Assembly (NCBI RefSeq): GCF_001941865.1
Contig: NZ_CP016162.1
Location: 2,971,001 to 3,035,000 of the forward strand
Source of the DNA: Pseudomonas alcaliphila JAB1
GTDB taxonomy: Bacteria > Pseudomonadota > Gammaproteobacteria > Pseudomonadales > Pseudomonadaceae
Length of the DNA stretch: 64,000 bases
Direction: 5' to 3'
Shown here: piece after piece, positions 45,789-56,282 of the stretch
How the letters are laid out: each line of letters starts with the position of its first letter
Numbering within the stretch: position 1 is the first letter of the stretch
Program-made: the position numbers and the translations under genes
The notes under the pieces: model-generated
The model's input: only the letters and a program-made list of their open reading frames with translations
What the model was told of the DNA's origin: nothing
Database searches by the model: none

Positions 45789-45823
45789 ACAACAAAGCCC
45801 GCTTTCGCGGGCTTTGTTGTTTC
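45789..45823. terminator. Bidirectional terminator between ybiT and azoR
   Basis: AACAAAGCCCGC and GCGGGCTTTGTT (45791-45818) form a 12-bp stem with a TTTC loop. It is followed by GTTT on the plus strand and GTTTCTG on the minus strand. It serves both converging genes. Confidence 0.85.
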
Positions 45824-45833
45824 AGCGCTCTGC

Positions 45834-46442
45834 TCAGGCAGTGGCGAACAGCTCGGAGATACGCTGCGCTGCACCTTTCATGGCTTCGGCGCGCGGCTCT
45901 TCGCCGTAAGCCAGGCCTTCGGCGCGAACGATCTCGATATCGTCGATGCCGACGAAGTTCAGCATGCGCACCAGATAGTCCTCATGCGCCTGGCCAGACG
46001 GCTGGCCGGCATGAATGCCACCGGCGCTGGAGGCGATCACCACGGTCTTGCCGCCAGCCAGCCCTACCGGGCCGTTCTCGGTGTATTTGAAGCTCTTGCC
46101 GGCGACGGCGATGCGGTCGATCCAGGCCTTCAGTTGGCTGGGAATGGCGAAGTTATACATCGGCGCACCGATGACGATGGCATCGGCCGCGAGAAACTCT
46201 TCCAGGGTGCGTTCGGCCAGCTCGGCCTCGTGTTTCTGCGCGGCGTCACGCAGCTCGGCCGGCGTGCCGGCGGCGACCAGGGTGGCAGCGGAAAAGTGGC
46301 TCAGCGCATCGCTGGCCAGGTCGCGGTAGGTCACCTGAACATCTGCAGTGACAGCGCTCCAGGCCTCGACTACAGAACGGCTGAGCTGACGGGAAGCGGA
46401 AGCATCGCCGAGGATGCTGGAATCGAGGTGCAGTAGTTTCAT
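45834..46442 (-). CDS. azoR: FMN-dependent NADH-azoreductase
   Basis: This 202-residue flavodoxin-fold enzyme starts at 46442 ([20 protein letters not shown]), a GGAGAGC lying a few bases upstream. It has the FMN-binding [14 protein letters not shown], the [20 protein letters not shown] signature and [19 protein letters not shown]. It reduces azo bonds and quinones with NADH in the cytoplasm. The frame extends upstream to 46541, but that part overlaps the promoter. It is divergent from a LysR regulator gene that has been largely deleted. Confidence 0.92.
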   Translation of the reverse strand: MKLLHLDSSILGDASASRQLSRSVVEAWSAVTADVQVTYRDLASDALSHFSAATLVAAGTPAELRDAAQKHEAELAERTLEEFLAADAIVIGAPMYNFAIPSQLKAWIDRIAVAGKSFKYTENGPVGLAGGKTVVIASSAGGIHAGQPSGQAHEDYLVRMLNFVGIDDIEIVRAEGLAYGEEPRAEAMKGAAQRISELFATA

Positions 46443-46561
46443 AGGTGCTCTCCAGAGTGCTATGCGACGTGGTGACGCAATTGCACAGAGGCTACCGATG
46501 TAACCAATAGCCGATAAGACGGCAAAAATGCGATAGTTCATCCCATTGATAGGACGATGAC

Positions 46562-47231
46562 ATGCATGACCTTAATGACCTGTTCTACTTCGCCAAGGTA
46601 GTGGAAGCCGGTGGTTTCGCTGCTGCCGGGCGTGGCCCTGCTGCCCGACGTGATCAATGATTTTCTGACGCGCTACCCCAGGGTGCAGCTGGAGGTCTTG
46701 CAGACCAGCCGCCGTATCGATCTGCTCAACGAGGCCGTGGACGTCGCCCTGCGCGTGCGCAACGCCGATGACGAAGAACCGGGCCTGATCACTCGCCGGC
46801 TGCTACCGGCGCGCGCGCTGGTGGTGGCGCGCCCGGATCTGATAGCCGGGCTGCGCCTGGAGCAGCCCGAAGATCTGCAGCAATTGCCTGCGCTGGGCGC
46901 CATTGGAGCCGACCGGCGCATTCATCTGCGCTTCCATCACAACACGACGCAGGAGGCTCGCGAAATCGCCCTGGAGGCGCGCCTGGCCGTCGACGACTTT
47001 CCCATGCGCAAGTCGGCGGCCCTGGCCGGGGTGGGCATTACCCTGCTGCCCACCACGTACTGCCATGAGGAATTGGCCGATGGCAGCCTGGTGTCATTGC
47101 TACCGCACTGGACGGTGCCTGAGGGCTATGTCCAGTTGGCCTACACCCACAGGCGCGGCATGTCGCCGGCCGTCCGAGCCTGGATCGAGTTGCTCAGCGA
47201 CGCCTTCAGCCGCTGGAGCTTCCCGCTCTGA
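46562..47231 (+). pseudogene. LysR-type regulator, internally deleted
   Basis: The ATG at 46562 begins [22 protein letters not shown], the start of a LysR HTH. After about 24 codons the sequence jumps, out of frame, to the effector-binding domain (VALLPDVINDFLTRYPRVQL, GLITRRLLPARALVVARPDL, ALAGVGITLLPTTYCHEEL). Roughly 75-85 codons (most of the HTH and linker) are missing. A GTG at 46611 could start the ligand-binding half alone, but without DNA binding. It was probably the regulator of azoR. Confidence 0.8.
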
Positions 47232-47232
47232 C

Positions 47233-48915
47233 TCAGATGCGGAACTGACGCACCAGCGCGCCGAGGCGATCACCGAGGCCCGCCAGGCTGCGCGCTGTCT
47301 GCGCACCACGCTCGGTTTCGTCGGCAACGCTATCCACGGCAACGGCGATCTGATGCACGCTGCGGTTGATCTCCTCGGCCACTGCCGTCTGCTCCTCGGC
47401 GGCGCTGGCGATCTGCGCGTTCATCGCATTGATGGTGGCGATCAGTTGGGCAATGGCATCGAGCGACTCGCCGGCCTTGTTGGCCTGCTCGCTGGTCAGC
47501 TCACCCGCATCGCTGGAACGGCGCATCGAGGTCACTGACTGCTGGGTTCCCTGCTGCAGGCGGTCGATCATGCCCTGGATTTCCTGGGTGCTCTGCTGAG
47601 TGCGGCTGGCCAGCGCACGCACCTCATCGGCGACTACGGCAAAACCGCGTCCGGCCTCACCGGCACGCGCGGCTTCGATGGCGGCATTGAGCGCCAGCAG
47701 GTTGGTCTGCTCGGCGATGGAGCGGATCACGTCGAGCACGCTGACGATGGACAGCACGTCCTGCTGCAGGTTGTCGAGCGATACGCCACTGCTGCGGATG
47801 TCCTCGACCAACGAGTGAATGCGCTGGATGCTGCCATCGACCACGCTTTTGGCTGCCTGCCCTTCGCGGTCGGTCTGCTGCGCGGCTTCGGCGGCGTTCT
47901 GCGCGCTCTTGGCGACTTCGTGCGCGGCGGCGGACATTTCGTTGATCGCCGTGGCCACCTGATCGGTTTCATGGCGCTGCTGCCCCATGGCCTGCTCGGA
48001 GCGCTGCGCCTGCTCGGAAACCTGGCCGACCAGCTCGGTGAGCTGTCCGGTCATTTCGACGATCTGCCGCACCAGGCCATGCACCTTCTCGACAAACCGG
48101 TTGAAGGACCCGGCCAACTGGCCCAACTCGTCCTCACTGGTGACGGGCAGGCGGCGGGTCAGATCGCCCTCACCCGCGGCGATATCGTCGAGGTTGGCCT
48201 TGATCTGCTGCAGCGGACGCAGGAAGGCGTTGCTCAGCCAGACACCTATCACGCCAAACACCAGCAGAAGGATCGCCGCCACTACCATGATGCTGGTGAT
48301 GATGGTGCCGATGCGGCGGTCGATCTCGGCCTGTACTTCGGCGATCTGCGCCTCGATACCGTCGAGGTTGAGCGCGGTGCCAAGGGCCATGTCCCATTTG
48401 GGCAGGTAGTAGCTGTAGGCGAGCTTGGGCACCATTACCGATTCGTTACCCGGCAGCGGCGAGGAGTAGTTGACGAAGTAGCTGTTGTTCTTCGCCACGT
48501 TGACCAACTCACGGTTGATGTACACACCGTTCGGGTCACGCCGGTCGGCCAGGCTCTTGCCGACATCCACCGGGCTGTCGCCACGGAACAGGCGCACCAC
48601 GTTGGAGTCGTGGCCAAAGAAGTAGCCGTCGGCGCCGTACTTGATCTTCGAGAGGATGGCGATGGCCTGTTCGCGACTGGCCATGTCACCTTGCGCGGCG
48701 CCATCGTAGAGCCCCTTCACCGAGCCCAGTGCGATCTGGATATAGTGCTCGAGCTCGCTGCGTTTCTCCTGCAGCAGACGCTCGCGGGTCTCGGCCACTT
48801 CGTCAGCAGCCAGATTCTGCAACACCCTCGCCGCCGTACCGCTGAGCACCAGCGCGAAGAGGATGACGGGAACCAGCGCAAGCAGGATTACCTTGGCTTT
48901 CAATGTCAGGCGCAT
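47233..48915 (-). CDS. Methyl-accepting chemotaxis protein, single-Cache sensor
   Basis: This 560-residue chemoreceptor starts at 48915 ([20 protein letters not shown]) behind AAGGAC. It has two membrane helices (about residues 8-30 and 190-212) around a sCache_2 domain ([40 protein letters not shown]), HAMP (about 213-265) and a signalling domain with tip [20 protein letters not shown]. By domain and neighbourhood it is like P. aeruginosa CtpM (PA2652), a malate receptor. Ligand identity is not shown by the sequence. Confidence 0.88.
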   Translation of the reverse strand: MRLTLKAKVILLALVPVILFALVLSGTAARVLQNLAADEVAETRERLLQEKRSELEHYIQIALGSVKGLYDGAAQGDMASREQAIAILSKIKYGADGYFFGHDSNVVRLFRGDSPVDVGKSLADRRDPNGVYINRELVNVAKNNSYFVNYSSPLPGNESVMVPKLAYSYYLPKWDMALGTALNLDGIEAQIAEVQAEIDRRIGTIITSIMVVAAILLLVFGVIGVWLSNAFLRPLQQIKANLDDIAAGEGDLTRRLPVTSEDELGQLAGSFNRFVEKVHGLVRQIVEMTGQLTELVGQVSEQAQRSEQAMGQQRHETDQVATAINEMSAAAHEVAKSAQNAAEAAQQTDREGQAAKSVVDGSIQRIHSLVEDIRSSGVSLDNLQQDVLSIVSVLDVIRSIAEQTNLLALNAAIEAARAGEAGRGFAVVADEVRALASRTQQSTQEIQGMIDRLQQGTQQSVTSMRRSSDAGELTSEQANKAGESLDAIAQLIATINAMNAQIASAAEEQTAVAEEINRSVHQIAVAVDSVADETERGAQTARSLAGLGDRLGALVRQFRI

Positions 48916-48939
48916 TCTTATTGTCCTTGTGTGCGAAAC

Positions 48940-48974
48940 CAAAAACGGGGCTACCGATATATCGGCAACCCCGT
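48940..48974 (-). terminator. Terminator of the antiporter gene
   Basis: On the minus strand ACGGGG (complement of 48969-48974) and CCCCGT (complement of 48945-48950) enclose a CCGATATATCGG palindrome. The run TTTTT follows. It ends the antiporter mRNA 57-90 bp after its stop, just before the chemoreceptor gene. Confidence 0.7.
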
Positions 48975-49030
48975 GGAAGAATTAAGCGACCCAAGGCGCC
49001 GAGAACTTAATCCGGCGTCTGTTCACGCCT

Positions 49031-50350
49031 TTACAGCAGCATAGCGGCGGCCCAACCGAACGCCAGCAGCGGCAGGTTGTAGTGCAGGAAGGTAGGCACC
49101 ACGCTGTCCCAGATGTGGTTGTGCTGACCGTCGGCGTTCAACCCCGAGGTTGGCCCGAGCGTCGAGTCCGAGGCGGGTGAGCCGGCGTCGCCCAAGGCCC
49201 CGGCCGTGCCGACGATGCAGACGATGGCCAGCGGGCTGAAACCCAGTTGCACGCCCAGCGGCACGAAGATCGCGGCGATGATCGGGATGGTCGAGAAGGA
49301 AGAGCCGATGCCCATGGTCACCAGCAGCCCGACCAGCAGCATCAGCAACGCGCCAACGGCCTTGTTGTGGCCAATCAGGGCTGCGGAGCTATCGACCAGC
49401 GTCTTGACCTCACCGGTGGTCTTCATCACCTCGGCGAAACCGGCCGCGGCGATCATGATGAAGCCGATCATGGCCATCATCTTCATGCCTTCGGTAAACA
49501 GGCCGTCCGCTTCTTTCCAGCGCACCACACCGGATACCGAGAAAATCACGAAACCGACCAGCGCACCGATGATCATCGAGTCCAGCCACAGCTGCACGAC
49601 GAACGCCGCGGCGATGGCCAGCCCTGCCACCAGCAGGCTCAACGGGTTGTACTGCACGTTCACGCGCTCGGCCTGCGCGACCTTTTCCAGGTCATAAACG
49701 CGCTTGCCACGATAGCTGAACAGCACCGCCACGAGCAGACCGAAGAGCATGCCCAGTGCCGGAATGGCCATGGCCTGAGTGATGTTGATGCCCGTGACGT
49801 CGACACCAGACTTGGCGACATTGGCCAGCAGGATCTCGTTGAGGAAGATGCCGCCAAAACCCACCGGCAGGAACATATATGGCGTGATCAGACCGAAGGT
49901 CAGCACGCAGGCGATCAAGCGACGGTCCAGTTGCAACTTGCTCAATACATAGAGCAGCGGCGGTACCAGCAACGGAATGAAGGCGATGTGAATCGGCAGC
50001 AGGTTCTGCGAGGAGATCGCCACCGCCAGCAGCAGCCCGATCAGCAGCCACTTCAGCGCACCACCGGCGCCTTCCTGCTGCTTGCCGACCAGCGCCAGAG
50101 CCTTGTCCGCCAGGGCGTGGGCCAGGCCCGCCTTGGCGATGGCCACGGCGAAAGCCCCCAGCAGCGCGTATGAAAGGGCAACGGTCGCCCCGCCACCGAG
50201 CCCCTGGTTGAACGCCTTCAGCGTGCCCTCGACGCCCAGCCCACCAAGCAGCCCACCGGCCAGCGCACCAATGATCAGCGCCACGACCACGTGTACGCGA
50301 CAGAGACTGAGGACCAGCATGATGCCGACCGCAGCGATTACAGCGTTCAT
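49031..50350 (-). CDS. Na+/H+ antiporter family (NhaC/YuiF-like) membrane transporter
   Basis: This 439-residue protein starts at 50350 ([20 protein letters not shown]) with GGAGTG upstream. It has about 11-12 hydrophobic helices and two inverted-repeat halves ([80 protein letters not shown], then [20 protein letters not shown]). It is annotated in relatives as an Na+/H+ antiporter or amino-acid/carboxylate carrier. The transported substrate is uncertain. It sits between two chemoreceptor genes, as in the PA2652-PA2654 region of P. aeruginosa, which may link taxis and uptake of one nutrient. Confidence 0.82.
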   Translation of the reverse strand: MNAVIAAVGIMLVLSLCRVHVVVALIIGALAGGLLGGLGVEGTLKAFNQGLGGGATVALSYALLGAFAVAIAKAGLAHALADKALALVGKQQEGAGGALKWLLIGLLLAVAISSQNLLPIHIAFIPLLVPPLLYVLSKLQLDRRLIACVLTFGLITPYMFLPVGFGGIFLNEILLANVAKSGVDVTGINITQAMAIPALGMLFGLLVAVLFSYRGKRVYDLEKVAQAERVNVQYNPLSLLVAGLAIAAAFVVQLWLDSMIIGALVGFVIFSVSGVVRWKEADGLFTEGMKMMAMIGFIMIAAAGFAEVMKTTGEVKTLVDSSAALIGHNKAVGALLMLLVGLLVTMGIGSSFSTIPIIAAIFVPLGVQLGFSPLAIVCIVGTAGALGDAGSPASDSTLGPTSGLNADGQHNHIWDSVVPTFLHYNLPLLAFGWAAAMLL

Positions 50351-50535
50351 AAAGCACTCCACCTGCACGGCGCAAAAAGCCGCGTACTCTGCCGTAAGCG
50401 AGCCACACCTGTCAAAACCCATGCTCGTTCATTATTTAAATCGAAACGTGCATAATTCCGACCACACACCGTATCGATCAAGAATACGGGCCGCACACCG
50501 ATAACCCTGTAAGTCCATGTAGAAAGGAACGCACC

Positions 50536-52680
50536 ATGCTGTTCAGCCGTCTTTCGATCCAATGGAAGATCACCCTGCTCGCCGGCCTGTGCCTGCTCGC
50601 CATCGTCACCTTGCTGGTGGGCGCCTCGCAGTATCAGTCCAGCCGCAGCGCCAGCCTGGTGCGCGACGCAAGCTCTGCCATGCTGGAAGAGAGCGCGACA
50701 CTGCGCCTGAAGGCGCGCAGTGAATTACAGGCGATTCGCATCCAGCGTTACTTCATGGACGCCTACCAGTACGGCAAGGGGTTTTCCCGGCAGATCCTGT
50801 TTCTGCGCGAGCAGGCTGAGAAGCGCTTTCTCGATGCCTTCGACCTGCGTGAAGACCTGACCCGCCAGGTGCACAGCAGCCTGGAAGCCAACCCCGCCCT
50901 GCTCGGCCTGTACCTGGTGTTCGAACCCAACGCTCTGGACGGCAAGGACGAGCTGTTCGCCGACCAGCCCGACCTGGGCAGCAATGACGCAGGGCGCTTC
51001 GCGCTGTACTGGGCACAGCCCACGGTCGGCAAGCTGGAAGCCGAGGCCATGACCGAAGAATTGCTCGGCGACACCACGCCGGGTGACAACGGCGTGGCCT
51101 ACAACGCCTGGTACACCTGCCCGCGCGAGACCCGTCAGGCCTGCGTACTGGAGCCTTATTACGACGAGGTCGGCGGGCAGAAGACGCTGATGACCAGCAT
51201 CGCCTTCCCGCTGGAACTCGACGGCAAGATCATCGGCGTGATGGGCGTCGATATCAGCCTGGCCAGCCTGCAACAGATCAGCCAGGAGGCCAATCGCGAG
51301 CTGTACGACGGCCAGGGCCATATCAGTATCTTCAGCCCCAGCGCCCTGCTGGCAGGCCACAGCCGCGACGGCAGCCTGCTGAGCCAGCCGGTCGAGCGCG
51401 CCTTTCCCGAAAACGCCAGCGAACTGCGCGGCCTGATCCAGAGCGGCAGCGATGCCGAGCTGCATCACGGTGACATGCTCCGCGAGATCAGCCCGTTCAA
51501 ACCCATCCCCGAGTCAAAGCCCTGGTCGGTGCTGCTCGAAGTACCTCAGAACGTACTGCTCGAGCGTGCCATCACGCTGGGCGCACAGCTCGATGCCAAC
51601 CGTGCCAGCGACAGCCTGGTCGCGCTGCTGATGGGGCTTGTCGCGGTGATCGCCGGCCTGCTGCTGATGTGGCTGACGGCACGCGGCGTAACGCGGCCGA
51701 TTCTTGGTGTGGCCGCCATGCTCAAGGATATCGCCAGCGGCGAAGGCGACCTGACCCGCCGCCTGCAATACGCCCGTCAGGATGAGCTGGGCGAGTTGGC
51801 TGGCTGGTTCAACCGCTTCCTCGACAAGCTGCAGCCCATCATCGCCGACGTGAAGAACAGCGTGATCGACGCCCGCAGCACGGCCGATCAGTCGGCAGCG
51901 ATCGCCAGCCAGACCAGCGCCGGCATGCAGCAGCAGTATCGCGAGGTTGACCAGGTGGCGACCGCCTTCCAGGAAATGAGCGCCACCGCTCAGGATGTCG
52001 CGCACAATGCCGCCCAGGCTGCAGAAGCCGCGCGCAATGCCGACCAGGCCAGCCGCGAAGGCCTGCAGGTGATCGACCGCACCACCAGCACCATCGATCT
52101 TTTGGCCAATGAAATGAATGTGGCCATGCAGGAAGTCGAAGGTCTGGCCAGCAGCAGCGAGCAGATCGGCTCGGTGCTGGAAGTGATTCGCTCGATTGCC
52201 GAGCAGACCAACCTGCTCGCCCTCAACGCCGCCATCGAGGCCGCGCGTGCCGGTGAGGCCGGTCGCGGCTTTGCCGTGGTCGCCGACGAAGTGCGCAACC
52301 TGGCCAAACGCACCCAGGATTCGGTGGAGGAAATCCGCCAGGTGATCGAAGGCCTGCAGAACGGCACGCGCGAGGTGGTCAGCACCATGCACAGCAGCCA
52401 TCGCCAGGCTCAGGGCAGCGTCGAGCAGGTGCAGCAGGCCGTGGCCGCGCTGCAGCGTATCAGCCAGGCGGTCAGCACCATTACCGACATGAACCTGCAG
52501 ATCGCCAGCGCGGCGGAGGAACAGAGTTCGGTGGCCGAGGAGATCAACCGCAACGTTGCCTCGATTCGCGACGTCACCGAAGCCATCACCGCGCAGGCCG
52601 ACGAGTCGGCGCAGGTGAGCCAGAACCTCAATCGCCTGGCCAATCACCAGCAGAGCCTGATGGATCAGTTCCGCGTGTAA
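50536..52680 (+). CDS. Methyl-accepting chemotaxis protein, double-Cache sensor
   Basis: This 714-residue chemoreceptor has a membrane helix (about residues 12-32), a large periplasmic dCache_1 domain (about 40-355; [60 protein letters not shown]), a second helix (about 360-382), HAMP and a signalling domain ([20 protein letters not shown]). The position corresponds to TlpQ (PA2654), which senses histamine and polyamines. The dCache amine motif cannot be checked reliably by eye. The promoter lies in the 185-bp gap shared with the antiporter gene. Confidence 0.88.
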   Translation: MLFSRLSIQWKITLLAGLCLLAIVTLLVGASQYQSSRSASLVRDASSAMLEESATLRLKARSELQAIRIQRYFMDAYQYGKGFSRQILFLREQAEKRFLDAFDLREDLTRQVHSSLEANPALLGLYLVFEPNALDGKDELFADQPDLGSNDAGRFALYWAQPTVGKLEAEAMTEELLGDTTPGDNGVAYNAWYTCPRETRQACVLEPYYDEVGGQKTLMTSIAFPLELDGKIIGVMGVDISLASLQQISQEANRELYDGQGHISIFSPSALLAGHSRDGSLLSQPVERAFPENASELRGLIQSGSDAELHHGDMLREISPFKPIPESKPWSVLLEVPQNVLLERAITLGAQLDANRASDSLVALLMGLVAVIAGLLLMWLTARGVTRPILGVAAMLKDIASGEGDLTRRLQYARQDELGELAGWFNRFLDKLQPIIADVKNSVIDARSTADQSAAIASQTSAGMQQQYREVDQVATAFQEMSATAQDVAHNAAQAAEAARNADQASREGLQVIDRTTSTIDLLANEMNVAMQEVEGLASSSEQIGSVLEVIRSIAEQTNLLALNAAIEAARAGEAGRGFAVVADEVRNLAKRTQDSVEEIRQVIEGLQNGTREVVSTMHSSHRQAQGSVEQVQQAVAALQRISQAVSTITDMNLQIASAAEEQSSVAEEINRNVASIRDVTEAITAQADESAQVSQNLNRLANHQQSLMDQFRV

Positions 52681-52685
52681 CCTCA

Positions 52686-52735
52686 GATAGGGTGCGCCGC
52701 GCGCACCTCAAATCCGGGCGCGCACAGGTGGACAT
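52686..52735. repeat. REP-like repeat after the dCache chemoreceptor gene
   Basis: TAGGGTGCGCCGCGCGCACC followed by GGGCGCGCACAGG forms a hairpin-rich block. Its core TAGGGTGCGCC...GCGCACC recurs at 58002-58021. Such blocks are typical dispersed repeats in this Pseudomonas lineage. Confidence 0.55.
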
Positions 52736-52825
52736 GACGCCAAATCATCCTCGATCTGGCGGCGCTTCCCTTGCGGCGCAGGCAGGCAATCGCCTAGCCT
52801 GCGTTCTTTTTTCGGGGGAAGCAGC

Positions 52826-53422
52826 ATGCTCAATATCGCCTTGGTCGCCGGCTCCAGTCGCAACAACAGCCAATCGGGAAAGGTCGCTCGCGTGCTGCGT
52901 CAGCGCCTGATCGAGATGGGGCAAACCACTCAGGACACCAGCAGCATCATCGATCTGGGCCTGGCGCCGCTACCGCTGTGGCCCGCTGAAGATGCCGGCC
53001 CCTGGGGCATGTATCAACAGCAACTGGCCGCCGCCGATGCGGTGGTGATCATCGCGCCGGAGTGGAACGGCATGGCCTGCCCGGCGATCAAGAACTTCTT
53101 CATCTACGCCAGCAAGGCCGAACTGGCGCACAAGCCGGGCCTGCTGGTTGGCGTTTCCTCGGGAATTGGTGGCGCCTACCCGATCAGCGAACTGCGCGCC
53201 TCCAGCTACAAGAACTGCCGCCTGTGCTACCTGCCGGAGCACCTGATCGTGCGTCAGGTCGAGAAGGTACTGAACGGCCCGCAGGCGGTGGACGAAGCCG
53301 ATGAGCGACTCCGCGCCCGCGTCGATTACGCGCTCGATGTCCTGGTGCGTTACGCCCACGCCCTGCAGCCGGTACGCGCCGCCATCAACTTCGATAACCC
53401 GGCCTTCGCCAACGGCATGTAA
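52826..53422 (+). CDS. NAD(P)H-dependent FMN reductase / flavodoxin-like oxidoreductase
   Basis: This 198-residue protein has the NADPH-dependent FMN reductase fold: N-terminal phosphate loop NIALVAGSSRNNSQSGKVAR, VVIIAPEWNGMACPAIKNFF (the APEWNG flavin contact) and LLVGVSSGIGGAYPISELRA. It should reduce flavins or quinones with NAD(P)H. GGGGGAAGC precedes the ATG. A role with the neighbouring iron-responsive two-component system (ferric reduction) is possible but inferred. Confidence 0.83.
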   Translation: MLNIALVAGSSRNNSQSGKVARVLRQRLIEMGQTTQDTSSIIDLGLAPLPLWPAEDAGPWGMYQQQLAAADAVVIIAPEWNGMACPAIKNFFIYASKAELAHKPGLLVGVSSGIGGAYPISELRASSYKNCRLCYLPEHLIVRQVEKVLNGPQAVDEADERLRARVDYALDVLVRYAHALQPVRAAINFDNPAFANGM

Positions 53423-53429
53423 GGGAATC

Positions 53430-53505
53430 GCAGGATGGGTTAGCGGCGCTGAAGGCAGCGTTTGCAGGCGCCAGCGAACTTACCGCGCCGCGTAACCCAC
53501 CAGAC
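53430..53505. repeat. Intergenic inverted repeat
   Basis: TGGGTTAGCGGCGC (53436-53449) pairs with GCGCCGCGTAACCCA (53485-53499) with one mismatch or bulge. It resembles the dispersed 'GGGTTACGCGGCGC' hairpins found between genes in several pseudomonads. It may also slow the mRNA ends of the two converging genes. Confidence 0.5.
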
Positions 53506-53533
53506 GATGGAGTGACCGGCGTGAGCCTGAGGC

Positions 53534-54847
53534 TCAACGCCGTGGCAGACTGACCACCACTCGCAGCCCGCCCAGCGGGCTGTCCTGCAGTTCTATACGG
53601 CCATGCCAGGCCTCGATGATGTCGCGCACGATACCCAGACCCAGGCCGTGCCCCGCCACTTGTTCATCCAGGCGAGTACCGCGGCCTAGCACGGCCTCGC
53701 GGCGTTCGGCATCGATGCCGGGGCCGTCGTCATCGACAGACAGGCGATAGCCTTCGGCACTCTCCTCCACCGTCAACTGCACGCGCTGATCGGCCCATTT
53801 GCAGGCGTTGTCCAGCAGGTTGCCGAGTAGTTCCAGCAAGTCCTCACGATCACGCGGCAACACCAGGCCCGGCGGCGCCTGCCAGTCCAGACTCAGGCCG
53901 CGGTCATGAATCATCGACAAGGTCGCGAACAGTCCCGGCAGCTCCTGCGCGCAATCGAAGCGTGCCCCCGGCAGCACCTCACCAGCCAGGCGCGCACGCC
54001 CCAGCTCGCGGCTGAGACGCTGCTCGATCTGCTCCAGTTGCTCACGCAGGCTCGCGCGTAATGCCGGATGAGCCGCCAACTCCTCGCGACCTGCCAGGCT
54101 GATCAGCACTGCCAGCGGCGTTTTAAGTGCATGGCCAAGATTGCCCAACGCATTGCGCGAGCGCTTGAGGGTGTCCTCGGTATGCGCCAACAGGTGGTTG
54201 ATCTGCGCGACCAGAGGCTCCAGCTCCTCGGGCACCTCGGCATCCAGATCGGTACGTCGACCCTGCTGCAGTTGCGCGATCTGCTGACGCACCTGTTCCA
54301 GTGGGCGCAGGGCTCGGCGAACGGTGTAGCGCTGGGCAACAAGGATCAGCAGCAGCGCAGCGCCTCCCAGGCCCAAACCCACCCACTGCATGCGGCGAAA
54401 ACTCTGCAGTATCGGCTGGTAATCCTGCGCCACGCTGATCGACAGATTCTCGCCATAGCGACGGTAGTCGGCGCGGTAGATCAGCAGCAACTGGCCTTGC
54501 GGGCCATCGCCCAGCTCGGCCTGCATGCCAATGCCGTTGGGTTTGAGCAGCTCACGATCCCACAGCGAGCGTGAACGCCAGCTGCGGTCGGAAAAATCGA
54601 TGCGAAAGTAATGCCCCGAGAATTGCCGTTGGAACGAGGGATCGAGACGTCGCTCATCCAGTTGCAAACCAGCCGGACCACGGATCAGCGCGGCCAGCAG
54701 GCCTTGCGCCTCGTCACGCAGATTCTCTTCCAGATAAGCGCGCAGGCCGCGGTCGAAGACCCAGAGGCTGGCCTGCGCCAGTACCAGCCCAACCAGCAGC
54801 AGCGTCGCGGCCAGGCCAATACCGAGCCGGCGCTGAATGGACCTCAA
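53534..54847 (-). CDS. Sensor histidine kinase (BqsS/CarS-like)
   Basis: This 437-residue inner-membrane kinase has two membrane helices (about residues 8-28 and 150-170) around a periplasmic domain of about 120 residues, HAMP (about 172-225), H-box [13 protein letters not shown] (about 238), N-box [16 protein letters not shown]1 DDDGPGI and G2 GHGLGLGIV. The start is a TTG at 54847 overlapping the response-regulator TGA by four bases. Operon make-up matches BqsRS/CarRS of P. aeruginosa. The RExxE ferrous-iron motif is not found in the periplasmic part (closest is RELLK), so the signal may differ. Confidence 0.88.
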   Translation of the reverse strand: MRSIQRRLGIGLAATLLLVGLVLAQASLWVFDRGLRAYLEENLRDEAQGLLAALIRGPAGLQLDERRLDPSFQRQFSGHYFRIDFSDRSWRSRSLWDRELLKPNGIGMQAELGDGPQGQLLLIYRADYRRYGENLSISVAQDYQPILQSFRRMQWVGLGLGGAALLLILVAQRYTVRRALRPLEQVRQQIAQLQQGRRTDLDAEVPEELEPLVAQINHLLAHTEDTLKRSRNALGNLGHALKTPLAVLISLAGREELAAHPALRASLREQLEQIEQRLSRELGRARLAGEVLPGARFDCAQELPGLFATLSMIHDRGLSLDWQAPPGLVLPRDREDLLELLGNLLDNACKWADQRVQLTVEESAEGYRLSVDDDGPGIDAERREAVLGRGTRLDEQVAGHGLGLGIVRDIIEAWHGRIELQDSPLGGLRVVVSLPRR

Positions 54848-55512
54848 CCCTGCTCTCCGGTAAAGCGGTAGCCCTGCCCGCGACGGGTCTCGATCACGTT
54901 GCGTCCGAGCTTGCCGCGCAGGCGGTTGACGTGCACTTCGATGACGTTGGAATCACGCTCTGTCTCGCCGTCATAGAGGTGGTCGGCGAGATGACTCTTG
55001 GACAGGATCTGCCCCGGATGCAGCATGAAATAACGCAGCAGACGAAACTCGGCGGCAGTCAGGTCGATGGCTTCGCCGCCTGCTGTCACGCACTGACGGC
55101 TCTCGTCCAGTTGCAGCCCGGCGGCCTCCAGTTGCGGCTGGTTAGCCAGGCCATGGGCGCGGCGCAACAGCGCCTGGATGCGCAGGGCCAGTTCCTCGGG
55201 ATGGAAGGGTTTGGTCAGGTAGTCGTCGGCGCCGGCCTTAAGCCCTTCGATGCGCTCGGCCCAGGAACCTCGCGCAGTGAGCACCAGCACCGGTGTTGCC
55301 AGTCCGCCGGCACGCCACTCCTGTAGCACCTCCAACCCTGGCTTGCCTGGCAGGCCAAGGTCGAGAATGATCAGGTCATAAGGCTCGCTGGCACCCTGAT
55401 AGGCCGCGTCACGACCATCGGCCAGCCAGTCCACGGCATAACCCTGGCGAGTCAGGCTGGCGGTCAGCTCATCGGCCAGGGGTACATGGTCTTCCACCAG
55501 CAACAGGCGCAT
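54844..55512 (-). CDS. OmpR-family response regulator (BqsR/CarR-like)
   Basis: This 222-residue regulator has a receiver domain (about residues 1-115: VEDH acidic pocket, phospho-Asp in [10 protein letters not shown] at residue 51, LTARGS, TKPF) and a C-terminal winged helix (about 125-218; [48 protein letters not shown]). It is phosphorylated by the next kinase and should control membrane, metal or Ca2+ response genes. Its ATG shares a base with the PepSY gene's TGA. Confidence 0.9.
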   Translation of the reverse strand: MRLLLVEDHVPLADELTASLTRQGYAVDWLADGRDAAYQGASEPYDLIILDLGLPGKPGLEVLQEWRAGGLATPVLVLTARGSWAERIEGLKAGADDYLTKPFHPEELALRIQALLRRAHGLANQPQLEAAGLQLDESRQCVTAGGEAIDLTAAEFRLLRYFMLHPGQILSKSHLADHLYDGETERDSNVIEVHVNRLRGKLGRNVIETRRGQGYRFTGEQG

Positions 55513-55826
55513 CAGTCGTCTTCCTCATCCTTCAGAATATTGCCGTTGCGGGCATCCAGTTCGAGCTCACGCACCATGCCCGAGGTGATCAGAATCTCGA
55601 CTTCATAGACCAGCACGCCATCCTCTTCCTCCAGCTCCGCTTCGAGCAAAGTGGAACCGGGGTAGGCATTGCCGATGTGCTCCATCAGCTGCTCGAAGGG
55701 CATGATGACACCCTCGCGCCGCAGGCGCAGAGCCTCATCCTGGTCGAGATCGCGCGCAATCCCCGGCACACTGGCGAAACCGCATGCCAGAACCAGCAAC
55801 AGCGCGGTGGTACGTCGAAACTTCAT
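55512..55826 (-). CDS. PepSY-domain periplasmic protein, second of two
   Basis: This 104-residue protein starts at 55826 ([20 protein letters not shown]) with a signal peptide ending IARD. One PepSY-type domain follows ([58 protein letters not shown]). It is highly acidic at the C-terminus. It probably binds a cation or shields the kinase sensor. It overlaps both neighbours by a base or more and is similar in plan to the gene just before it. Confidence 0.85.
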   Translation of the reverse strand: MKFRRTTALLLVLACGFASVPGIARDLDQDEALRLRREGVIMPFEQLMEHIGNAYPGSTLLEAELEEEDGVLVYEVEILITSGMVRELELDARNGNILKDEEDD

Positions 55827-56134
55827 CAATCGTCCTGATGGTTCTTGAGGATTTCCCCGGTGCTGGCATCCAGCTCCAGGTCCCACTGCACGCCCTGGGT
55901 ATCGCGCAGCTCGATCTGATAGATATAGCGACCGTATTCGTCTTCCAACTCGGTTTCTTCGATGCGCGCGCCTGGATGCTGGGCCAGTGCCGCTTCATTG
56001 AGCTGTTCGAAGGATTTGATGGTCCCGGCATCACGCAGACGCTGGGCCTCATCCGGGCCGAGATCACGCGCCTGGGCAATGGTAGCGACGCTGGCGAGGG
56101 TGGCAAGTGTTGCGAGGCTGATCAATCGTTTCAT
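55826..56134 (-). CDS. PepSY-domain periplasmic protein, first of two
   Basis: This 102-residue protein starts at 56134 (MKRLISLATLATLASVATIA) behind GGAG. It has a signal peptide ending AQARD and a PepSY domain (DEAQRLRDAGTIKSFEQLNE, ETELEDEYGRYIYQIELRDT, WDLELDASTGEILKNHQDD). It is a tandem paralogue of the next gene and the first gene of the PepSY-PepSY-regulator-kinase operon. The promoter lies in the 148-bp gap to the divergent patatin gene. Confidence 0.85.
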   Translation of the reverse strand: MKRLISLATLATLASVATIAQARDLGPDEAQRLRDAGTIKSFEQLNEAALAQHPGARIEETELEDEYGRYIYQIELRDTQGVQWDLELDASTGEILKNHQDD

Positions 56135-56282
56135 GGGTTTCTCCAGCAGTGAATCAGTGACTGCCACTCTAGGCCCAGGCACTTAATTCAAGCTGAATTC
56201 GGCCGCATCATTCACCTCATGAAGTGGCTTGGCCTGCTCGCCCACGCCTCTATAATCGCCAGCTTGCATAACGGAGGCATTG

